Below, one piece after another: positions 27,488-35,466 of a DNA stretch of 64,000 bases. The stretch comes from Planctomycetota bacterium (GTDB taxonomy: Bacteria; Planctomycetota; UBA1135; UBA2386): NCBI GenBank assembly GCA_016716265.1, contig JADJWQ010000006.1, forward strand, positions 372,001 to 436,000, read 5' to 3'. The translations under genes and the position numbers were made by a program. Numbering within the stretch: the stretch's first letter is position 1; the number at the start of each line of letters is the position of its first letter. A model generated the notes under the pieces. It made no database searches. It saw only the letters and a program-made list of their open reading frames with translations, and was not told where the DNA came from.

Positions 27488-29090
27488 GCTGCGCGCGGTC
27501 GCGGTGCGCGGCGGTCGTGCGGGTTTCGCGCTCGCCGTACTCGGGCTCGCCGGCTGCGGATCGGCTCCCGACTTCGGCGAGCCGTCGGCGGCGCTGCTCG
27601 CCGAGGTCGCGGCGGTCGATCTGGACGATCCGGTCGTCGAACGCACGCCGATCGTCGACGTCCACGTGCACACGTTCAACGCACGCTACCTGCCACTGCG
27701 CGGCATCGCGCTCGGCCGGCGTGACAAGAACCCCCTGATGACGCTGCTGTCGGACGGGGCGGCCGAGGCGCTCGCGGCGTCGATCGCGACCTCGGCGCGG
27801 CTGACGCCGTTGCCCGACGATGCCGGGTCGGCAGCCGCGACGACGACAGCGGACTGGGGCGCCACCGCGGCCGGAGTCGGCGAGGACTCCGGCGACTTCG
27901 TCGAGCTCGAGGCGGTGGCCCGGGCCCTCGCCATCGCGCGCGGCGACGCCGCCGCCCGCGCCGGCGAGGTCGAGACGCCGCTGACCCGGGCGATGCGCGA
28001 GCTGGGGCTCGGCGGGGGCGAGCGCTTCCTGCAGACGCTGATGCTGGAAGACGGCAAGCTCCCGGAGCGCTACCGGCAGCTGTTCGGCAGCCGCGTGCGG
28101 CTGCTGGTCAGCCACATGATGGACCTCGGTCCGGTCTACGCGCAGCGGCCGGGCGACGGCACGGAGCTGCTCGACTTCGAGCGGCAGATCCGACGCATGC
28201 AGCAGTTCCAGGCCGACCCCGCGGCAGGGCTCCTGTACTTCGTCGCCTACAGCCCGTACCGCGACCACTGGCCCGACGTCGAGCCGGGACGGGCGTTGCG
28301 GCTGGTCACCGATGCCGTCGAGCACCGGAGCGCCTACGGCGTCAAGGTCTATCCGCCGTCCGGATACCGACCGGTGGGTAACGACATCCCCTCGGAGCCC
28401 TGGTCGCTGTTCAGCGCCCAGCCGCGCCTGCAATGGGAGGCGCGCTATGCAGGCGTCACGTCCGAGCAGCTCGACGAGCGGCTCGACGCGCTGCTGAAGT
28501 GGTGCTGTGAGAACCAGGTCCCCGTGTTCGCGCACTGCAACACGGGCGAGTTCGAGGCGCGCGCGGAGTACGGCGTCGCGATGGCCAGCCCCCGCCACTG
28601 GGCTGCCGTGCTCCAGAAGTACCCGACGCTTCGGCTGTGCCTCGGACACGCCGGTGGCGCGCCGTACTGGTTCGGCGAGGTCGACGCCGAGTACACCGAC
28701 TGGGGCGAGGAGGTCGTGCGGCTGTGCACGAGCTACCCGAACGTGTTCTGCGAGGTCGGCGTGCATGGCGAGATCGTCGACGCGCGGGCGCGGGCCAACT
28801 TCGTCTCGCGGCTGCGCGAGCTGTTCGCGCGCGAGACGCGCTACCCGATGCAGAAGAAGATCCTCTACGGCACCGACTGGTACATGCCGGCCGGCGCGAG
28901 CCCGATGGCCTACATGCTCGGCTACCGCCGCGCCCTGCTGGCCGTCGGCCCGGAGCCCTACCGCGACTTCTTCCTGCGCAATGCGCTCGCGTTCCTCGAT
29001 GCCGAGCGCCGCTTGGACGACGCGCGCTTCCCGATCCCCGACAGCGTCGCCGACCGACTGCGCGGGCTGCTCGCGGCGGCGCGGGACTGA
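27474..29090 (+). CDS. Amidohydrolase-family lipoprotein (TIM barrel, PF04909-like)
   Basis: 538 residues. A lipobox (LGLAGC, Cys28) is followed by the metal-binding HVHTF (64-68) after a VD-strand, then VFAHCNTGEFEAR, LCLGHAGGAPYW and LYGTDWYMPAG, the His and Asp ligands of metal-dependent amidohydrolase_2 enzymes. The substrate is unknown. Residues ~90-180 are an Ala-rich insertion between the first strand and the rest of the barrel. It is the third gene of the coupled lipoprotein operon and should work in the periplasm or outer envelope. Confidence 0.85.
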   Translation: MSWSELRAVAVRGGRAGFALAVLGLAGCGSAPDFGEPSAALLAEVAAVDLDDPVVERTPIVDVHVHTFNARYLPLRGIALGRRDKNPLMTLLSDGAAEALAASIATSARLTPLPDDAGSAAATTTADWGATAAGVGEDSGDFVELEAVARALAIARGDAAARAGEVETPLTRAMRELGLGGGERFLQTLMLEDGKLPERYRQLFGSRVRLLVSHMMDLGPVYAQRPGDGTELLDFERQIRRMQQFQADPAAGLLYFVAYSPYRDHWPDVEPGRALRLVTDAVEHRSAYGVKVYPPSGYRPVGNDIPSEPWSLFSAQPRLQWEARYAGVTSEQLDERLDALLKWCCENQVPVFAHCNTGEFEARAEYGVAMASPRHWAAVLQKYPTLRLCLGHAGGAPYWFGEVDAEYTDWGEEVVRLCTSYPNVFCEVGVHGEIVDARARANFVSRLRELFARETRYPMQKKILYGTDWYMPAGASPMAYMLGYRRALLAVGPEPYRDFFLRNALAFLDAERRLDDARFPIPDSVADRLRGLLAAARD

Positions 29091-29151
29091 CGGACGCCGG
29101 TCGCCGTCGACGCGCCGCGGCACGGTCCCGTGCGAGGCCGTGCCGCATCGC

Positions 29152-29608
29152 TCACTTCAGTCCGTAGCGGTCGAGCTTCTCGTAGAGGTTCGAGCGCTGG
29201 ATGCCGATCCACTCCGCGGTGCGTCTGATGTTGCCGGAGTTCTCGGCGATCTTGCGGCGAATGAACTCGAGCTCCGTGACGTTGCGGAACTCCGCGAGCG
29301 TGGGCAGCGCGAAGCAATCGCCGTCGCGGGGCCTCGAGCTGCCGGCGACGACGGACTGGAAGTCGGCCGCGGTCAGCGCGCCGGTCGACTCGTCGGCGAG
29401 GATCGTCGCCGCCTCGCACAGGTTGCGGAGCTCGCGGACGTTGCCTGGCCACGGGCAGTCGCGGAGCCAGTCGACGGCGTCCTCGTGCGGCGTCCGCGCC
29501 TCGAGGCCGTTGCGGCGGGCGGCTTCGAGGAGGAAGTGGCGCGCGAGGTGCCGGACATCGTCGAGGCGCTCGCGCAGCGAGGGGACGTGGATCGGCACGG
29601 ACAGCTAC
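29152..29608 (-). pseudogene. Sigma-54 activator (NtrC type), C-terminal fragment
   Basis: From the transposon border: LSVPIHVPSLRERLDDVRHL, then DCPWPGNVRELRNLCEAATI, and a C-terminal Fis-type helix-turn-helix (SGNIRRTAEWIGIQRSNLYE, KLDRYGLK). This is the end of the AAA+ domain and the DNA-binding domain of an NtrC-like response regulator. The receiver domain, Walker motifs and GAFTGA loop are absent because the gene is cut at 29609 by the left end of the defective transposon copy. A free DNA-binding fragment could be made from the ATG at 29598. Confidence 0.8.
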
Positions 29609-29945
29609 TGTCGCGCGCCACGTAGATCGGACCTCGCGCGCCACGCTGTTCGGGGCAGGTCGTGCACGACTCACGGGCTCACCGTGCTCAGCCGGGCAAG
29701 GGCGTAGCCCTCACGGGCTCACCCCCTCACGAGCTCACGCTGGCCGCGAGCGGCCCGATCGGGTAGCCCTCGCCGGAAGTCGAAGTGTGGAGAGGCGGTA
29801 TGCAGCCGCCTCTCCACGGCGACGACATGGAGTAGCAGTCCGTGCCGATCACCTTGCCGTTGTCGTACCGCGACTACGAGCGCTCGTTGAGGGCCGGCGA
29901 GCTCTCGCTGGAGGACGTGGCCTGCGCGCGAGTCGTGCCGCACCG
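29609..29945 (+). mobile_element. Defective second copy of the transposon (left ~340 bp only)
   Basis: Starts TGTCGCGCGCCACG and runs parallel to 9572-9904: the same inner box, three 13-bp repeats, leader hairpin (29787-29817) and the opening PITLPL(S/L)YRDYE. Identity is well above 90% by eye. It breaks off in the codons VACARVVP and joins directly to IS91 remnant B. No right end was found. Confidence 0.8.
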
Positions 29946-30437
29946 CGACACCTGGTGGCAACTGCTCATCCGCAGCTTCGGCATCGGCGGGGCCCCTGCC
30001 GCGCTTGCGCGGTAGGGCGCGTGCCTTGGTGTGCCCGCAATGCCAGGCCCGCCGTCGGCTGCTGACCTGGCCGCAGGCAGCATTGCTGCAGCTTCCTGCC
30101 GAGGCTGATCGGCTGCGGATGCAGCGACCCGCTTCGAGGATCGATCACCGACCCGGGCACGATCGTCCGGGTGCTGACCTGGCTGGACCTCCCGGCAGAA
30201 CTCCCGCAGCTCGCAACTCCCCGGGCACTGCCCTGTCGGCCCGGCCTGCGGGCCGACCGAACGCCTCGTTGCTCACCGCTGCGGTCGGAATCCGGGTCGC
30301 CCCGCGCCCGAGCTCTGCCCGGCACCGCGCGGAGCACCCGCAAGTCGGCCGGATCTCGCCGATCGGACTCCCGGCGAATGCACCCGACGGGACTCTCGCT
30401 CCGCCGCACGGCGCCCGCCCTCCCCGGACGGGGCGCC
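29946..30437 (+). mobile_element. IS91-family remnant B fused to the transposon remnant
   Basis: Reads HRDTWWQLLIRSFGIGG, a frame break, then LVCPQCQARRRLLTWPQA and the same ~70-bp inserted stretch (PAEADRLRMQRPASRID) as remnant A, then the ITDPGTIVRVLTWLDLPAE block in another frame. It ends at a hairpin (30410-30437) directly followed by GAAC, the tetranucleotide next to the origin end of IS91-type insertions (family knowledge). Confidence 0.65.
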
Positions 30438-30450
30438 GAACCAGCGCGCG

Positions 30451-30750
30451 ACAATGTTCACCGGCTGCTCGAACCAGACCTGGGCCGGCGGCGTGCTGCC
30501 GTTCTCGCTCGGCGGAATCGGTGCTCCGGGCTGCTCGCTGCTGGTCGGCACGGACGCCGTCGAGGGTTCGGTGACGAACGGCGGTGGGGTCGCGTCGCGC
30601 AGCGACTCGATCCCGAACCTGCCTGCGCTGGTCGGCGCGAAGCTGTTCCACCCTTGGCTGGTCGTGGATCCGGGCGCCGGCAACCTCGGCATGGTCCCGT
30701 CCGACGCGCTCGAGACGACGATCGGCGGTGGAACGCTCGCCGGCGCGGCG
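30451..30750 (+). pseudogene. C-terminal domain remnant of a secreted planctomycete protein
   Basis: Reads FTGCSNQTWAGGVLPFSL, GIGAPGCSLLVGTDAVEG and PALVGAKLFHPWLVVDPGAG, then LGMVPSDALETTIGG, the typical ~100-residue C-terminal domain of exported planctomycete proteins (compare the ends of the FG-GAP proteins here). It has no N-terminus because the IS91 remnant abuts it. Its missing first half may be the frame at 32195-32320. Confidence 0.6.
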
Positions 30751-30764
30751 TGCGAGCGCCGCGC

Positions 30765-31595
30765 TCAGCTGCCGGTCAGCGAGGTCAGGTCCGCTGGGAG
30801 CACGTAGCCGATCGCGGGCGCGTCGATCTCCAGCTCCGGGAGGCGGACCCGGAGCAGCACCTTGCGACACGGCCAGTCCCGTGACGCGTACCAGGCCTTT
30901 CCGGGGGCTTCGATCCGGCCCGCACCGAGCGCCGTCGCGGCGGTCTCGGTCAGCGTCACGTCGGCGTCGAACAGCGCGCTGGCGACCGTCGTCGTGCGGC
31001 GGCTGACCCCGCCGTCCGCCGCGACCAGCTCGACGTGCGCGTCGTCGCCGGGCCAGCGCGCGACCAGGGTGCGTCCGCCGACCTGCCGCGACCAGAGGTG
31101 CGGTGCCATCCCGATCGTCAGGCCGAGCGGTTCGAGGAACCGTCCGCCGAGCTGGGTCCAGTGCGGGTCGTCGTTCGTGAACGGCGACAGCACGAAGGTG
31201 GCGTCACCGTCGTCGATACCCGCACGGTAGAGGTAGAGGTGCGGGCCGGACTCGCGCGCCGCGACCTGCCAGGCGTCGGCGAAGTCACGCCAGTGCCCGC
31301 GGACCCGACCCTCGGCGATCAGGACCCAGTCCCCGGGACAATCCGTCGCGAGCCGGGCACCCTCGCGCTCGAACGCCGCGACGTTGGCCGCGCGGACGTC
31401 TGCCGCGGTCGATGATGCCGGCTCGAGCGCGGAGCCCTCGCGGGCTTGGACGCTGCGCGCACCGGCGCCGCCGGCCGGCGGCGCGGGCTGCGTTGCGGGC
31501 TGCGTTGCGGCCTGCGGTGAGGGCTGCGGTGCGGGCGCGGCACCCTGACAGGCGGCGACGGCCAGGAGCAGGGACATGGCGGTGGAGTGGCGCAT
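30765..31595 (-). CDS. Lipoprotein, function unknown
   Basis: 276 residues. MRHSTAMSLLLAVAAC gives a lipobox with Cys16, then an Ala/Pro/Gln-rich linker (to about residue 50) that would span from the membrane. The folded part is beta-rich (DWVLIAEGRVRGHWRDFADA, PHLYLYRAGIDDGDATFVLS, VELVAADGGVSRRTTTVASA). A repeated DUF is possible, but I do not recognise it. The gene lies between the C-terminal remnant and a long non-coding stretch; the ribosome site is weak. Confidence 0.65.
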   Translation of the reverse strand: MRHSTAMSLLLAVAACQGAAPAPQPSPQAATQPATQPAPPAGGAGARSVQAREGSALEPASSTAADVRAANVAAFEREGARLATDCPGDWVLIAEGRVRGHWRDFADAWQVAARESGPHLYLYRAGIDDGDATFVLSPFTNDDPHWTQLGGRFLEPLGLTIGMAPHLWSRQVGGRTLVARWPGDDAHVELVAADGGVSRRTTTVASALFDADVTLTETAATALGAGRIEAPGKAWYASRDWPCRKVLLRVRLPELEIDAPAIGYVLPADLTSLTGS

Positions 31596-32320
31596 GGTTC
31601 AGGGGCAACGCCGCCGCCGCCTCGCGTATCGAGGATCCGGGTGGATCTCCCGGGTCGCGATCGCCCGCCGCGGCATCGTGTCGTGGGGCAGCGAGGTCGT
31701 CACCGATCGGACGCGCCCGGGTCGGCCGGCCGCCATCGTGCGCATCGCGCGGCGGCGCGACCGCCGCCACGCGCGAGCGGCTCGCCAGCCGAACTCCGTG
31801 GGAGGCGGCCGCACGTCCGGTCGTGCGACCCGGGCAGCCGCGCGACTCCCCCTGCCACGCGACGCGGGTCCGAACGCGTCCGCGCGGGGGTTCCCGCTCG
31901 CGCCGGAACGACGCGTCGCCGTCTCTCCCGGCCCTCCGGCCCGGCCGACGGTCTCGGCTGGCGTCGATGTCGATTCGCGCGGCGAAGTCCCCGCGGCGGG
32001 ATGCCGCGCGGCGAAGGGGGCAACCGCGCGACCCTGCCGGAGCGGAGGGGCTCGCGAGCGGTACCGATTGGCTCCGCCGCTCGACAGCCGCGACACCGAG
32101 CGGAAGTGGTCCGATCGCCTTCGACCCGTCTCGCGACCAGATCATCCCGGTGCCGTCCGCGCAGGAGCAGTGGCGCGACGGACCGGTGCTCCCGGCACGC
32201 GCTCGGAGCTTCGGTTCTCGCTGGACGAGCAGCGCCGGGGTCCCCGCGGTCGACGCGACCCGCCCGTGGATCGGAGGCTCCTTCGAGATCGGCGTGGCCT
32301 CGGTCCCGACGGGCGCGGAG
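31596..32320. other. Mostly gene-free stretch with one domain remnant
   Basis: 725 bp. No start-to-stop frame resembles a known protein. At 32195-32320 the plus strand reads SSAGVPAVDATRPWIGGSFE and IGVASVPTGAEL, the first half of the planctomycete C-terminal secretion-type domain. It stops at the border of the duplicated segment. Confidence 0.4.
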
Positions 32321-33377
32321 CTGCGTCGGCGCCCACTCCGGGTTCGTCACCCCCGACCTGCCGTCGCTCAGCTCCCGCCGAATGCCGCCCGATACCACGC
32401 CGTCTCGTGATGATCGACCGCACTCGCGTCGACGCGATGGTCCGGCTCCAGCCGCTGCCAGAGCAGCTCGTGGCAATGGAAGTCGCGCTGGCTGACGACC
32501 GGGATGCCGGCCTCGAGCAGCATGGCGGTGGCGACACCGACGCCGCGCTGGTAGCGACGCTCGGCGTCGAAGCGGCAGCCCTCGGAGATCACCTGGCTGC
32601 CGCAGGCGCCGCTCATGTCCATCAGCAGCGCCCAGTCCACGGCGTGCGCGCGCGCGTGGGCGAGCATCGCGCGGGCGCCGGCGAGCATCGCTTCGGTAAT
32701 ATCCGTGCCGTGCTGGTCGCGGGCGCGCGCGGTGCCGCGCAGCACGGCAAAGCCGTCGCCGCCGTGCAGGTCGGGCGTATTGCGCGGGGTGCCGAGCGCG
32801 TGGTCCTCCGGGCAGAACGGCACCGCCCGCACGGCCGGGTGCGCGAGGAAGCGCATTGCGCCGGGATACTCGCCGTTGCTCGTGCCGTCGACGCCGCAGG
32901 GCCAGCCGAACAGGCAGCCGCTGCAGAGCACGCGCCACGGATCGTCCGGACCGGGCCGGCGCAGGCGCGCGACCAGCTCGTGGTGGTGCGCGAGTCGCAT
33001 GCCCCGACGCTACGCGCCGCGCGAGCGGGTCGCCACCAGCAGCACGTCGAGGAAGCGCGCGACCGCGCGCAGCGACGCGCTCTCGTCGGCGGTGTGGTAA
33101 TCGGTCGTCGGCACCTGCAGCGTCGTGCCGGTGACGCGGCCGCCGGCGGCGGCGACCAGCCGGCCGAGCTCGGTGACGCCGAGCGAGCGCGGCGCCTTGC
33201 CCACGGCGGTGCGCTGCGGATTGGTGCGCTCGATGTACTCGTCCTTGAAGCCGAACCGGGCCCCGACCTCGCCGCACGCGGCGACGAGCTCGTCGACCAT
33301 CGCGCCGGCGAAGGGGGCGTGCGCATCGCGCCGCCGCAGCACGACATCCTGCGCGTCGGCGGCGTCGACGTCCGGAT
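32321..33377. repeat. Segmental duplication, copy 2 (partner 16876-17908)
   Basis: About 1.06 kb homologous to copy 1. Here the peptidase gene continues intact beyond the border to 34080, so this is probably the ancestral location and copy 1 the derived one (inference). Confidence 0.85.
32368..33000 (-). CDS. DUF523 family protein (copy 2)
   Basis: 210 residues, nearly identical to 16926-17558 (for example CSGCLFGWPCG here against CSGCLLGWPCG there, and DMSGACGSQV against DMSGACGSHV). The conserved Cys residues of DUF523 are all present. It follows the intact dizinc peptidase gene by 9 bp on the same strand, suggesting co-transcription. Function unknown; a sulfur-related Fe-S enzyme is the best family-level guess. 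Confidence 0.8.
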   Translation of the reverse strand: MRLAHHHELVARLRRPGPDDPWRVLCSGCLFGWPCGVDGTSNGEYPGAMRFLAHPAVRAVPFCPEDHALGTPRNTPDLHGGDGFAVLRGTARARDQHGTDITEAMLAGARAMLAHARAHAVDWALLMDMSGACGSQVISEGCRFDAERRYQRGVGVATAMLLEAGIPVVSQRDFHCHELLWQRLEPDHRVDASAVDHHETAWYRAAFGGS

Positions 33378-34080
33378 ACGGGCTCGTGTCGAGGACCAGC
33401 AGGCGGTCGGTCGCGCGGTCGAAGCGCTGGAACCACTCGAGCAGGAAGCGCCAGCTCCGCCCCGCCTCCTCCTGGGTCGAGAAGAACCCGGTACCGCGAA
33501 AGCCGCTGCGGAACAGCCACACCAGCGCCGCGGCGCCGAGCGCATTGTCGAGCTGCGCCGCGATGCGGCCGGAGTCGACGCGCAGCCGGTCGAGCCAGGC
33601 GACGGGCGTGCCGGGCCGCAGGTCGGCGAGCTCGTCGACCGTGAACATCAGGTTGCCGCGTCGCTCGCAATACGTGGCGGAGCCGATCCGGCCCTGGCCG
33701 AGGTAGCCGCCCCAGGTCTCCTCGTAGGCCTGCACGTCGGCACCGACGAAACGGCTCGCGAGCGTGCGGAAGGTCTGCTCGGACACCGAGTCGCCCTGCA
33801 GGTCGCCGCGGTGTCGGGCGACGAACGCCGCGTACTGGAACTCGTTCGGACCGGTGCAGACGAGCCCGTGCCGGTCGACGTGCGCGGAGACGTAGCCGCT
33901 CGCCGGCGCGGCGCCCTCCGCGACCAGCAGGCCCTGCCACGCCGTCGTGCGGGCGCCGGCCTCCTCCAGCTCGCGCTGCACGTAGCGCAGGAACGGCTGC
34001 TCGGCGCCGACCACGCTCGGCTGGCGCACCAGCTGCTTCAGCAGGTCGAGGAACCCCAGCGGTGGCTCGGCGGCGGTCAC
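33010..34080 (-). CDS. M42/M20-like dizinc aminopeptidase
   Basis: 356 residues. The metal ligands are in the expected order: GYVSAHVDRHG (His-x-Asp), AAQLDNALGAAAL (bridging Asp), FSTQEEAGRSW (catalytic Glu-Glu), LVLDTSPYPDV (Asp) and TTDYHTADES (His). This is the co-catalytic zinc peptidase plan of families M20, M28 and M42, closest to M42 in the LDN motif. It should cleave N-terminal residues from peptides in the cytoplasm (no signal peptide). Its C-terminal third is duplicated at 17568-17908. It lies 7 bp downstream of the NYN gene, so it is part of the same operon. Confidence 0.8.
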   Translation of the reverse strand: MTAAEPPLGFLDLLKQLVRQPSVVGAEQPFLRYVQRELEEAGARTTAWQGLLVAEGAAPASGYVSAHVDRHGLVCTGPNEFQYAAFVARHRGDLQGDSVSEQTFRTLASRFVGADVQAYEETWGGYLGQGRIGSATYCERRGNLMFTVDELADLRPGTPVAWLDRLRVDSGRIAAQLDNALGAAALVWLFRSGFRGTGFFSTQEEAGRSWRFLLEWFQRFDRATDRLLVLDTSPYPDVDAADAQDVVLRRRDAHAPFAGAMVDELVAACGEVGARFGFKDEYIERTNPQRTAVGKAPRSLGVTELGRLVAAAGGRVTGTTLQVPTTDYHTADESASLRAVARFLDVLLVATRSRGA

Positions 34081-34087
34081 GGCGCGC

Positions 34088-35410
34088 TCACGAGTGCGGG
34101 ACGAGCGAGGGTCCGAGCTGCTCCTCGGCCTCGTCGAGCAGGTCCTCGATCGCGTCGACCGCCGCGTCGTCGAGGCCCTCGCCCTCGAGCATCTCGGCGA
34201 ACGCCTCGGGGTCGACGTCGCTGCTGCCGAACTCGCTCTGCAGCCGCTCGATCAGGATGCGGGCGATGTAGACGCGCGCCAGCCGCCGCATCGACCCGAG
34301 GTCGACGACGCGCTCCGACAACCGCGCCGGCCGCGACCAGTGGAAGTCGGTGTCACCCTCGGCGCCGGGCTCCGCGCAGACGAACGCGCCGCACTTGAAC
34401 AGCTGGAACACGATCGACTGCGTCTTCTTGTCCGGGCTGTCCATGCCGGTCGCCGCGCACCGGCGGATCACGCGGTCGGTCAGCTCCTGCTGCCGCACGA
34501 TCGGCCGCTCGCCGCCCGCGCCGCCCGCGAGCTCGAAGAACGCCTCGGAGATCGTCAGCCACTCGTCGCGCGGGGTCAGGTGCACGCGCGGATTGCGCAG
34601 CCGCAGCAGCTGCCGGTACTCGGCGGCCGTGTGCCGCGGACCGTGTGCGCGGCCGGGCGGCGGCACCGGCACACCGTCGCCGCCGAGGTCGACGAGCACG
34701 ATGCCGCGCTCGCCGCCGCGCAGCTCGATGCCGAACTCGGTGGCGCGCTCGCGCAGGAACTGCTCGAAGCCGATCGGGCTGGTGTCGATCGTCTCGGGCG
34801 GCCGCCCGAGGCTGCGGCAGACGAGGTCGGCGAGCTGACCGATCGACAGCGGGCGGCGGCGCGCCAGGATCTCGACGACCGCACCGCGCAGCACCGCGGC
34901 CTCGGCGTCCTCGTCGCCCACCGAGCAGTTCGCCGTCAGGTCCTCGAAGCAGACGAACTCGTCGCAGTAGCCGCGCTGGTCGAGCACGCTGCGGCCGGCG
35001 ACCCCGACCACCGTCACCGCCGCGCGGCGCACGCGGAGGTCGACGAGCAGCGGCGTCAGGTCGGCGTCGCCGACGCACAGCACGAAGCGGTCGGGAGCGG
35101 GCACCTCGCGGGCGAGCGCCGCGACGTCGAGCGCGAGGCGCAGCGCGGTCGCGCCACTGCCGCGCGACGCGGCACGCACGTGCACGCCCTCGAGCCCGAG
35201 CCGCGCCAGGCGGTCCGGATCGGCACCGCTGCCGGCGGCTCGCGCGAGGTCGGCGTAGGCGCGCTTCGCGACGACCCGCCCGTCGCCGATCAGGCGACGC
35301 AGGCCGCGCGCGAGCAGCTGCACGTCGGCGGCGGCGTCGTCCAGGCCCTTGCCGGCACGAGCGCCGAGGAAGCCATCGAGATCGATCAGGACTGCGACAC
35401 TCTGGGCCAT
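34088..35410 (-). CDS. NYN-domain (PIN-like) predicted ribonuclease
   Basis: 440 residues from the ATG at 35410 with CGGAG upstream. Residues 1-165 form a NYN domain (AVLIDLDGFLG, LAARGLRR-type helix, RFVLCVGDADLTPLLVDLRV, VTVVGVAGRSVLD), with the Asp residues expected of this PIN-like nuclease fold. The C-terminal region has winged-helix/OST-HTH-like stretches (LSIGQLADLVCRSLGRPPET) and an acidic tail. NYN-OST proteins bind or cleave RNA (family knowledge). An upstream ATG pair at 35434/35437 lacks a ribosome site. Confidence 0.75.
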   Translation of the reverse strand: MAQSVAVLIDLDGFLGARAGKGLDDAAADVQLLARGLRRLIGDGRVVAKRAYADLARAAGSGADPDRLARLGLEGVHVRAASRGSGATALRLALDVAALAREVPAPDRFVLCVGDADLTPLLVDLRVRRAAVTVVGVAGRSVLDQRGYCDEFVCFEDLTANCSVGDEDAEAAVLRGAVVEILARRRPLSIGQLADLVCRSLGRPPETIDTSPIGFEQFLRERATEFGIELRGGERGIVLVDLGGDGVPVPPPGRAHGPRHTAAEYRQLLRLRNPRVHLTPRDEWLTISEAFFELAGGAGGERPIVRQQELTDRVIRRCAATGMDSPDKKTQSIVFQLFKCGAFVCAEPGAEGDTDFHWSRPARLSERVVDLGSMRRLARVYIARILIERLQSEFGSSDVDPEAFAEMLEGEGLDDAAVDAIEDLLDEAEEQLGPSLVPHS

Positions 35411-35466
35411 CGGGACTCCGGCGGGGCGCGTCATCATTCCACGCCGCAGGCGCCTCCCCAAGCGAG

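Noticed and set aside
31587..32495. Long plus-strand frames between the lipoprotein and the second DUF523 gene
   Set aside because: Compositionally skewed (Arg, Pro, Ala) and without a conserved motif except the short domain remnant at 32195-32320.
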